DNA from: Betaproteobacteria bacterium SG8_40
GTDB lineage: Bacteria; Pseudomonadota; Gammaproteobacteria; Burkholderiales; Eutrophovitaceae
NCBI GenBank assembly: GCA_001304425.1
Contig: LJTS01000185.1
Location: 1-6,761, forward strand
Direction of reading: 5' to 3'
Length of the DNA: 6,761 nt
Position 1 is the first letter of the stretch. The number at the start of each line of letters is the position of its first letter. Shown piece after piece: positions 1 to 5,046 of the stretch. Both the position numbers and the translations under genes were made by a program. Below the pieces are notes generated by a model. That model was not told the DNA's origin. It searched no databases and saw only the letters and a program-made list of their open reading frames with translations.

Positions 1-128
1 CCAAGCACCTGGACCCCGGCGCTGTCGGCAAGACGCAGCATCTCCTCCACGCTCTCCGCGTAGTCGGGATCGCGCAGGTCAAGCGCCACTACGATGGCAC
101 GGTCTCCGCCGCTCGCGCGTTCCAGCAT
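1..128 (-). CDS. hflX: GTPase HflX, N-terminal fragment cut by the window edge
   Basis: Only the first 42 codons lie in the window, reading leftward from an ATG at 128-126; the rest is beyond base 1. The visible protein begins MLERASGGDRAIVVALDL and ends in a DSAGVQVL segment. It aligns over its whole length with the start of HflX proteins (E. coli begins MFDR, followed by a hydrophobic strand and an SSAGVE segment). HflX is a cytoplasmic GTPase that binds the 50S subunit and splits stalled or stressed 70S ribosomes; its G domain would lie outside the window. The ATG was chosen because it matches the usual HflX start. A TTG directly before it (131-129) is a possible alternative, and an in-frame TGA lies further upstream. 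The Shine-Dalgarno is poor: a GGAG sits about 15 bases from the ATG. The position directly downstream of hfq supports the call. Confidence 0.85.
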   Translation of the reverse strand, partial: MLERASGGDRAIVVALDLRDPDYAESVEEMLRLADSAGVQVL

Positions 129-231
129 CAAAAGGCGGGGTGGCTCCGGGGCAACCGGCCGGAATCGGCTATCAACTCTGTTTGTACCTTGCGATCAACG
201 AAATCGTCACTGCCGGTTAGGACTCCCGATC
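129..231 (-). other. hfq-hflX intergenic region
   Basis: This 103-base spacer holds no convincing gene. On the minus strand, the GC-rich segment just before hflX can fold, with CCGG pairing with a second CCGG across a TTGCC loop and GG/CC pairs below two bulged bases. The GGAG that could serve as the hflX ribosome binding site lies in the 3' arm of this fold. A run of only four T follows, so it is not a convincing intrinsic terminator. The fold was found by eye, and its stability has not been calculated. Confidence 0.4.
181..210 (-). promoter_or_regulatory. Weak candidate sigma-70 promoter for hflX
   Basis: On the minus strand, GTGACG (210-205) and TACAAA (186-181) are separated by 18 bases. 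Each matches four of six consensus positions (TTGACA, TATAAT). The site lies downstream of the hfq stop and about 53 bases upstream of the hflX start. Matches of this quality occur by chance, so this is only a candidate; hflX could equally be read through from hfq. Confidence 0.2.
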
Positions 232-471
232 TCAGTCGGCAGTTCCCTGATCGACCGCGAGGCTGACCGCCCGGGCGGGCACGACTGTCGAGATGGCATG
301 CTTGTATACCATCTGGGTGACCGTGTTCTTGAGCAGTACGACATACTGGTCGAAAGACTCGATCTGCCCCTGCAACTTGATCCCGTTCACGAGATAAATC
401 GACACGGGCACATGCTCTTTGCGCAGCGTATTCAGGAACGGGTCTTGTAGTAATTGCCCTTTTGCGCTCAT
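232..471 (-). CDS. hfq: RNA chaperone Hfq
   Basis: This is a complete 79-residue Hfq, the hexameric Sm-like protein that pairs small RNAs with target mRNAs and controls their translation and decay in the cytoplasm. The Sm1 region contains SIYLVNGIKLQGQIESFDQY (residues 24-43), and the Sm2 region contains YKH (56-58), the proximal-face uridine-binding signature. Q9 and Y43 occupy the positions of E. coli Q8 and F42. The rim patch reads RKEH (17-20) where E. coli has RRER, so it is less arginine-rich; this is common outside the gamma group. The C-terminal tail after PAR is short (about 12 residues, ending QGTAD) and lacks the long disordered tail of E. coli. The ATG at 471-469 is preceded by GGAG at a 5-base spacing, which fixes the start. 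It lies 92 bases after der and is followed by hflX. Confidence 0.98.
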   Translation of the reverse strand: MSAKGQLLQDPFLNTLRKEHVPVSIYLVNGIKLQGQIESFDQYVVLLKNTVTQMVYKHAISTVVPARAVSLAVDQGTAD

Positions 472-513
472 GGCTGCTCCTTTTTTTTGATTTTTACCGG
501 TTTTTTAATCTTT
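472..513 (-). promoter_or_regulatory. hfq A-rich leader with Shine-Dalgarno
   Basis: Upstream of the hfq ATG the minus strand carries three A runs: six A (506-501), five A (495-491) and eight A (488-481). The last leads directly into GGAG (480-477), then a 5-base spacer and ATG. GGAG is the strongest Shine-Dalgarno in the window. The A runs contain repeated A-R-N triplets (such as AAA, AAU, AAG), the kind of sequence bound by the distal face of Hfq. E. coli Hfq is known to repress its own mRNA by binding the leader; that the same happens here is inference. ACCGGT between two of the runs is a 6-base palindrome. Confidence 0.6.
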
Positions 514-563
514 GCCATTAGGCACTCTACTGGAATCCGGCCGCCAATACCATCCCAAAACCG

Positions 564-872
564 TTATCTCTGGCGCCCGCGCTTGCGGTCGGCATAGGGA
601 TTGGTGCCCTGCTTGAACACCACTCTGACAGGCGTCCCGCGCAACTGGAAAGCCTGCATGAAGGCCCTTTCGAGGTAACGGCGGTAGTCTTCCGAGATGT
701 CCTCAAGCGAGTTGCCATGGATCACGATGAGCGGCGGATTGACGCCCCCCTGGTGCGCGTAGCGCAGTTTAGGGCGCCGGTAACCGCGGCGCGCCGGCGC
801 CTGTTTCTGCGTGGCTTCCTCCAGAACACGAGTCAGTTTCGGGGTTGGCAGGCGCGACATCGCCGCCTTGAA
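564..872 (-). CDS. der: der second fragment: KH-like domain
   Basis: This frame carries the Der C-terminal domain from FKAAMSRLPTPKLTRVLEEA to the TAA stop at 566-564. Typical features are KLRYAHQGG, NPPLIVIHGN, a YRRYLE helix, GTPVRVVFK and NPYADRKRG. It is in a different frame from the GTPase domains. It has no start of its own unless ribosomes enter at the internal ATG at 860-858, which would give a 98-residue KH-only protein. An AAGG lies 5 bases before that ATG; since FKAAM is ordinary Der sequence, this is probably chance. The 92 bases that follow lead to hfq with no clear terminator. Confidence 0.75.
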   Translation of the reverse strand, partial: FKAAMSRLPTPKLTRVLEEATQKQAPARRGYRRPKLRYAHQGGVNPPLIVIHGNSLEDISEDYRRYLERAFMQAFQLRGTPVRVVFKQGTNPYADRKRGRQR

Positions 873-1831
873 TCCAGAAAACCCAGCTTGCGTTCGTACT
901 CGCGGCGTATCCGTTCTCGCCCCTGCGCATCCACGGCATCCCACTTGTTTATCGCGACAACCAGCGCCCGCCCCGCCTCGAGGATGAAGCCGGCGATGCT
1001 GGCGTCCTGATCGGCGACTTCCTGCGTCGCGTCCAGCACCAGAACAGCCACATTGGCGTCCTCGATCGCCTGCAGGGTCTTCACCACGGAATACTTTTCC
1101 GCGGCCTCGTGCACCCGCCCGCGCTTTCGCATCCCGGCGGTATCGATAACCGTGTAAGTCGACCCGTTGCGTTCGAATTCGACGTGTATCGAATCGCGGG
1201 TCGTCCCGGGCTCGTCAAAGGCGATCATGCGCTTTTCACCCAGCAGCGCGTTGACCAGCGTGGACTTGCCGGCATTCGGCCTGCCGACCACCGCGATGCT
1301 GGGGTGATCGACCCTGGCTGCTTCTTCTCCGGGTTCCGGCGCAAACGGCGCGAGCACATGATCCATCAACTCGCGCACGCCTTCGCCGTGGGCGGCGGAA
1401 ATCGTAATCGGGTCGCCCAGCCCGAGTTCATGGAATTCCGCCGAGACGATGCCGGCATTCATGCCTTCTGCCTTGTTGGCCACCAGCCAGACCTTGCGTC
1501 CGGTACGCCGCAATTGCTCGGCGATAGTGCGGTCCTGGGGTGCAAGGCCGTCGCGAACGTCGACCATGAATATGATGGCATCACCCTCGTCGACCGCCTG
1601 CATCGTCTGCGCCGCCATTGCCTGGCTCAAACCGTGATCCGAAGCGGGCTCGAGTCCGCCGGTATCCACGACGATAAAGGCCTTGTCGCCGGCTCTTGCA
1701 TGACCATAGTGGCGATCCCGGGTCAATCCCGGCGTGTCGGCCACCAGCGCCGAGCGCGACCGCGTCAGCCGGTTGAACAGCGTGGACTTGCCAACGTTGG
1801 GCCGTCCGACCAGAACCACGGTGGGCCGCAT
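833..1831 (-). CDS. der: der first fragment: GTPase domain 1 and most of GTPase domain 2
   Basis: This frame encodes 332 residues, of which 1-320 are Der and the last 12 are out-of-frame residues ending at a TGA (835-833). Domain 1 has a P-loop GRPNVGKST (9-17), switch TPGLTRDR (33-40), DTGG (56-59), NKAE (119-122) and the G5-like SAA (145-147). After an acidic linker (about 164-175), domain 2 has GRPNAGKST (183-191), EPGTTRD (207-213), DTAG (230-233) and NKWD (295-298), but no G5 motif. The KH domain is missing, so the product would not be expected to support ribosome assembly. The ATG at 1831 matches the usual Der start, with the P-loop beginning at residue 9. No clear Shine-Dalgarno precedes it, so translation may rely on coupling from upstream. 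Confidence 0.85.
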   Translation of the reverse strand: MRPTVVLVGRPNVGKSTLFNRLTRSRSALVADTPGLTRDRHYGHARAGDKAFIVVDTGGLEPASDHGLSQAMAAQTMQAVDEGDAIIFMVDVRDGLAPQDRTIAEQLRRTGRKVWLVANKAEGMNAGIVSAEFHELGLGDPITISAAHGEGVRELMDHVLAPFAPEPGEEAARVDHPSIAVVGRPNAGKSTLVNALLGEKRMIAFDEPGTTRDSIHVEFERNGSTYTVIDTAGMRKRGRVHEAAEKYSVVKTLQAIEDANVAVLVLDATQEVADQDASIAGFILEAGRALVVAINKWDAVDAQGRERIRREYERKLGFLDSRRRCRACQPRN

Positions 1832-1833
1832 GG

Positions 1834-1887
1834 CTATGCGCCCGCGCCGCTGGCGGCGCGCAGACGGGACAGCGCCATGGCGGACAT
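1834..1887 (-). other. 17-codon reading frame filling the bamB-der gap
   Basis: An ATG one base after the bamB TGA opens a 17-residue frame (MSAMALSRLRAASGAGA) that ends at a TAG two bases before the der ATG. I recognise no function. It has no clear Shine-Dalgarno of its own and could be chance. Its position would allow ribosomes leaving bamB to be passed on to der, which itself has a weak ribosome binding site. It contains the GC-rich inverted repeat listed separately. Confidence 0.25.
1843..1860. repeat. GC-rich inverted repeat just upstream of der
   Basis: CGCGCCGC and GCGGCGCG are perfect reverse complements separated by two bases. As RNA this would form a stem of seven G-C pairs with a four-base loop. 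It ends 11 bases before the der start and has no following U run, so it is not a standard terminator. It could influence der translation or mRNA processing. Chance palindromes are also frequent in sequence this GC-rich. Confidence 0.5.
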
Positions 1888-1888
1888 C

Positions 1889-3022
1889 TCAGGAAGGACG
1901 CTTGAAAGCGACTACGTACAACCCGCCTGTCTCGGTCTGGACAACGGCGCGCCCCTGCTGCGATACCGGAGCCGTAACGATTGCGCTGCCATCGGTCGCC
2001 ATTCTCGCGACAAAAGCCCCGTCCTCGCGCGATAGAACGTGAACGTAACCCTGATAGTCGCCGACCACCAGCCAGTCGCCGACGACAACCGGGGCCGTCA
2101 CGCGCCGGTGGAGCAACTTGTCCTGGCGCCAGACGCTGGCGCCCGAACCCTTGTCGTAGGCGACAACCGCTCCGTCGGCCTCGGTGAAATAAACATTCCG
2201 CGGGTCCGCAACGATACCGCCGGCACTCGACGCACTACGAGCCCAGATCTGCTCTCCTTTTTGCGTATCGAAACAGCCGATTCGTCCCTGGAACGCCACG
2301 GCGCAGACGTATCCATCCTGCAGCAACGGCGTCCCGGCGACGTCCACCATGCGTTCGAGTTCATTGTCACCGCGCGGCGTTGCGATCTGGATATCCCACA
2401 GCAGGCTGCCGTCGCGGGTGTTGAGCTTGGTCAGCCTCCCGCCCGGGAAACCACCGATCACGTTGCCATCATCGGTGATAACCATACTCGGGTTGGCTCG
2501 CAAAACCAGCGGCTGTGCCGGCGCCTCATACTCCCAGAGTCGCCGCCCGTCCCGGGCATCGAGCGCAAAAACCTTGCTATCGCCGGTACGAACGACCACG
2601 ATCGAGCCGGAACCGACCGGTGCGCTGAGAACTTCGCTCGACACCCTTGCGCGCCAGAGCAATACGCCGTTGGTCCCGTAGGCCAGCACTTCGGCCTTGT
2701 TGGTGCCGACCAGCACCATGTTCTCGCCGGTACCGACACCGCCCGAGACGGTAACGCCCGGCTGGCTGGACCACAGACGCTTGCCCCTGTCGCCTTCGTA
2801 ACAGGTCAGCCGCCCTTTGCCGCTGGCAGCGCACACCATGTTCCCGAAAACGACCGGCGTAAACATAAAGCCGCCGGATATGCCGGCGGACGCCTTCCAC
2901 GCTACACGCGCGCCCACAGTCGGCGTGAACTCCGGCAACGGCGAAGGTTCGACCCCCTTGGCTGCACAGCCGGCCAGCAGCAAGACCAGCAGAGAAATTG
3001 CGAGAGCCGGCCTGCCTGACAT
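1889..3022 (-). CDS. bamB: Outer-membrane assembly lipoprotein BamB
   Basis: This 377-residue lipoprotein belongs to the BAM complex, which folds beta-barrel proteins into the outer membrane. The N-terminus is a lipoprotein signal: R4, a hydrophobic stretch (7-17) and lipobox LAGC with C19 as the lipidated residue. Ala at +2 means no Lol-avoidance signal, consistent with the outer membrane. The mature part is a beta-propeller of PQQ-like repeats, seen as recurring motifs such as FALDARDGRRLW (152-163), KLNTRDGSLLW (199-209), CFDTQKGEQIW (250-260) and AYDKGSGASVW (288-298). The PLVLR segment (171-175) matches the loop that contacts BamA in E. coli (L173, L175, R176). The ATG at 3022-3020 overlaps the yfgM TGA by one base (TGATG), suggesting translational coupling. 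A TTG one codon earlier is less likely. The gene sits between yfgM and der as in many proteobacteria. Confidence 0.96.
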   Translation of the reverse strand: MSGRPALAISLLVLLLAGCAAKGVEPSPLPEFTPTVGARVAWKASAGISGGFMFTPVVFGNMVCAASGKGRLTCYEGDRGKRLWSSQPGVTVSGGVGTGENMVLVGTNKAEVLAYGTNGVLLWRARVSSEVLSAPVGSGSIVVVRTGDSKVFALDARDGRRLWEYEAPAQPLVLRANPSMVITDDGNVIGGFPGGRLTKLNTRDGSLLWDIQIATPRGDNELERMVDVAGTPLLQDGYVCAVAFQGRIGCFDTQKGEQIWARSASSAGGIVADPRNVYFTEADGAVVAYDKGSGASVWRQDKLLHRRVTAPVVVGDWLVVGDYQGYVHVLSREDGAFVARMATDGSAIVTAPVSQQGRAVVQTETGGLYVVAFKRPS

Positions 3023-3657
3023 CAATTAGCGCCCAGCGCGTCCAGCTTGATCTGCACGACGTCGCGCCAGGGACTGTTTGCGGACGACTTTTCCAACGCC
3101 TGCTGGTATTGCGCCCGCGCCTCGGCCGGCTTTCCCTGGGCAACCAGTACGTCACCGCGCAAATCCGAATACAGACCTGCGAACGCATCGCCGGGCGTGC
3201 CGTCGAGTTGCTTCAGTGCCGCATCGTATTGCTCCTGGTCCAGCAACACTGCGGCCAGGCGCAAGCGGGCCAGCGTGCGCACCTCCTCGCTCTTCCCGTT
3301 CTCGACGGCCCAACGAAGACGGTCTGCCGCCGCATCGAGGTCTCCCGCACGGCGCTCGATCCCGGCGACGATCATCGCGGCCATCGCCGCGTAAGGCGTA
3401 CTCGAATAGTCTGCGATGATCTCGCCGGCCACATTGCGAATCTCGTTCGCGTCACCTTTTCCGACCGCTTGCTCGAGCTTGACGAATTGCTGGGACGCCT
3501 CCGCTGCCTGCGTGCGCTTGTAATGCTTCCAGCCCTGCGTGCCGCCAACTCCGACGATGAATGCCACCGCTGCGGCAATGACAAGCCGCCCGTAGTCACG
3601 CCAGAACTGTTTCAACGAATCAATCTGTTCCTGTTCTTCCAGGTCGTAAGTAGCCAT
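3022..3657 (-). CDS. yfgM: YfgM/AncA family membrane-anchored TPR protein
   Basis: This is a complete 211-residue protein. It has a short acidic cytoplasmic N-terminus (MATYDLEEQEQIDSLKQFW), one transmembrane segment at about residues 23-41, and a periplasmic alanine-rich helical domain with TPR-like repeats. Examples of the repeats are GDLDAAADRLRWAV (105-118), QEQYDAALKQLDG (141-153) and GKPAEARAQYQQALE (175-189). The architecture and position between hisS and bamB match YfgM. In E. coli YfgM binds the SecYEG translocon together with the chaperone PpiD and helps hand secreted proteins to periplasmic chaperones; it has also been linked to RcsB control. The ATG at 3657-3655 has only a modest Shine-Dalgarno (GGAAAG 6 bases further upstream, AGG very close). 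Its stop overlaps the bamB start. Function here is inferred from family and context. Confidence 0.93.
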   Translation of the reverse strand: MATYDLEEQEQIDSLKQFWRDYGRLVIAAAVAFIVGVGGTQGWKHYKRTQAAEASQQFVKLEQAVGKGDANEIRNVAGEIIADYSSTPYAAMAAMIVAGIERRAGDLDAAADRLRWAVENGKSEEVRTLARLRLAAVLLDQEQYDAALKQLDGTPGDAFAGLYSDLRGDVLVAQGKPAEARAQYQQALEKSSANSPWRDVVQIKLDALGAN

Positions 3658-3698
3658 TACCTAACTTTCCATGTCCATGATTTGAATTCGGATAATTT

Positions 3699-3718
3699 CC
3701 GGTTTTCGCCCAAACCGG
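3699..3718. repeat. Hairpin in the hisS-yfgM gap
   Basis: CCGGTTT and AAACCGG are perfect reverse complements around a 6-base loop, lying 21 bases after the hisS stop and about 41 bases before the yfgM start. On the coding (minus) strand the stem is followed by AAATTATCC and not by a U run, so it does not look like an intrinsic terminator. It may be an mRNA processing or 3'-end stabilising structure within the operon. The rest of the 82-base gap (3658-3739) shows nothing else clear. Confidence 0.5.
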
Positions 3719-3739
3719 CGCTGCCGGGCAATTTCGCCA

Positions 3740-5005
3740 TCACTGCCCGGGAGCGCGAACCAGTTCGGCAACCTCGTCGACCGCCAGCTTCTGCTGCTCC
3801 CCCGTTTCGCGCAACGGCTTGACCGAGACCACTTCGCCGTGCGCCTCATCGTCCCCGATGATTGCAGCATAGCGAGCGCCACTACCGTCGGCGCGCTTCA
3901 TCTGCGACTTGAAACTGCCGCCGCCGCAATGCAGGACGACTGCCAGCCGATGGTCGCGCAGCGCCTCGGCCACCTTCCATGCGTACCGGCTCCCCGCCTC
4001 TCCTGCGTGCACCACGTAGACATCCGGCGCCTGCGCGCGGGGCGTACCGCCGGATTCCTCGATCAACGCCAGCAGCCGTTCGATGCCCATCGCAAAACCG
4101 CAGGCGGCCGACGGCTTGCCGCCGATTTGCGCAAACAGGCCATCATACCTGCCGCCGGCACACACGGTACCCTGTGCGCCGAGGCGCGTCGTGGTCCATT
4201 CGTAAACCGCGTCATTGTAGTAGTCGAGACCACGCACCAGACGTGGATTGATCGTGAATCCGACACCGGCGGCACGCAACAACGACTGCAACCGGTCGAA
4301 CGAGGCCAGCGACGCTTCATCGAGGTCGTCTTCCAGCCGCGGCGCCTGTTCGACAATGCTCTGCATCGCCGGGTTCTTGCTGTCGAGAACGCGCAGCGGA
4401 TTGGTATGCAGGCGGCGCCGGGAATCTTCATCGAGTTCATCGATGCGGGATTCGAGATACGCGATCAGCCGCGAGCGGTACCGCGCCCTCGAATCGCTGC
4501 TGCCCAGCGAATTGATTTCGAGGCGAATGTCATCGAGCCCGAGGTCTTTCCACAGCCGCGCTCCCATGATCATGTGTTCGGCATCGACTTCCGGTCCGCC
4601 GAATCCCAGCGCCTCTACGCCGACCTGGTGGAACTGGCGGAATCTGCCCTTCTGCGGGCGCTCATGGCGGAACATCGGTCCCCAGTAAAACACCCGGCAA
4701 GGACCGTTGTACAAAAGATTGTGCTGGATCGCCGCGCGCACGCATGATGCAGTGCCTTCCGGGCGCAGCGTCAGGCTCTCGCCGTTGAGCTGGTCGATGA
4801 AGGTATACATCTCCTTCTCGACGATGTCCGTGACCTCCCCGATAGAACGAACGAAGAGCTCCGTTTTCTCCAGAACCGGCATGCGTATGTTGCGATAGCC
4901 ATAACGGCCCAGCCAGTCGCGCACCGTCTGCTCGAAATGCTCCCAGAGCGGAGCGTGGTCCGGCAATACGTCATTCATTCCGCGGACTGCTTGGATGGCT
5001 TTCAT
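3740..5005 (-). CDS. hisS: Histidyl-tRNA synthetase
   Basis: This cytoplasmic class II synthetase activates histidine with ATP and charges tRNA-His. It is complete at 421 residues, close to the usual length. Visible signatures are VRGMNDVLP (7-15), TLRPEGTA (79-86), motif 2 FRHERPQKGRFRQFHQ (112-127), the histidine-specific LVRGLDYYN (256-264, with catalytic-type R258), CAGGRYDGL (282-290) and motif 3 GFAMGIERLL (303-312). The C-terminal anticodon-binding domain includes GGGSFKSQMKRAD (361-373). The frame is open further upstream into ispG, but the ATG at 5005-5003 is the start because MKAIQAVRGMNDVLP is the canonical N-terminus. The upstream Shine-Dalgarno is weak. The gene follows ispG after 41 bases and precedes yfgM, the common proteobacterial order. 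Confidence 0.98.
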   Translation of the reverse strand: MKAIQAVRGMNDVLPDHAPLWEHFEQTVRDWLGRYGYRNIRMPVLEKTELFVRSIGEVTDIVEKEMYTFIDQLNGESLTLRPEGTASCVRAAIQHNLLYNGPCRVFYWGPMFRHERPQKGRFRQFHQVGVEALGFGGPEVDAEHMIMGARLWKDLGLDDIRLEINSLGSSDSRARYRSRLIAYLESRIDELDEDSRRRLHTNPLRVLDSKNPAMQSIVEQAPRLEDDLDEASLASFDRLQSLLRAAGVGFTINPRLVRGLDYYNDAVYEWTTTRLGAQGTVCAGGRYDGLFAQIGGKPSAACGFAMGIERLLALIEESGGTPRAQAPDVYVVHAGEAGSRYAWKVAEALRDHRLAVVLHCGGGSFKSQMKRADGSGARYAAIIGDDEAHGEVVSVKPLRETGEQQKLAVDEVAELVRAPGQ

Positions 5006-5046
5006 GCTGGCTGCTTTAGCGGTCGGATTCGGTGAAACGGATGCGC

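Larger units (their letters stand above)
564..1831 (-). pseudogene. der: Ribosome-assembly GTPase Der, disrupted by an internal deletion with frameshift
   Basis: Der (EngA) is a double GTPase with a C-terminal KH-like domain, needed for 50S subunit maturation. The locus encodes recognisable parts of all three domains but not in one frame. The first frame ends its homology at D320 (codon 874-872, in GFLD). The KH part is already in frame at codon 872-870 (F of FKAAMSRLPTPKL). In E. coli Der these two points are 26 residues apart, and the intervening segment holds the G5 motif (ISAL) and the last helix of GTPase domain 2. That segment is absent here. The frame offset implies a loss of 1 modulo 3 bases, and restoring E. 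coli spacing requires 76 bases. Adding 76 to the 1268 present gives 448 codons, or 447 residues, a normal Der length. This is therefore a deletion and not a single-base indel. Whether it is biological or an assembly error cannot be decided from the window. Confidence 0.9.

Noticed and set aside
481..506. T runs on the plus strand as an intrinsic terminator
   Set aside because: No GC-rich stem-loop precedes the T runs and no plus-strand gene leads into them; they are the complement of the hfq A-rich leader.
472..563. Sigma-70 promoter for hfq in the der-hfq gap
   Set aside because: The best pair by eye, TTGGCG with a CCTAAT-like -10, has a 19-base spacing and poor matches; hfq may instead be read through or use a promoter inside der.
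833..944. Programmed ribosomal frameshift joining the two der frames
   Set aside because: A shift could join the frames but cannot supply the roughly 25 missing residues, including the G5 motif; no homopolymer slippery site lies at the junction.
1109..2035. Long plus-strand open frame antisense to der and bamB (308 codons)
   Set aside because: The minus strand here encodes clear Der and BamB. The plus-strand frame gives an unrecognisable Arg- and Gly-rich protein, typical of mirror frames in GC-rich genes.
2039..3019. Long plus-strand open frame antisense to bamB (326 codons)
   Set aside because: It exactly shadows bamB, has no family resemblance, and is explained by GC-rich codon use.
3023..3025. 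TTG start for bamB one codon upstream of the ATG
   Set aside because: The ATG at 3022 forms the common TGATG stop-start overlap with yfgM and gives an ordinary lipoprotein signal.
3661..3678. Five-codon frame (MDMES) just before yfgM
   Set aside because: It is too short to judge and is part of an out-of-frame shadow of hisS; no independent support.
3839..4747. Long plus-strand open frame antisense to hisS (302 codons)
   Set aside because: It shadows hisS; the translation resembles no known protein and has no supporting start context.
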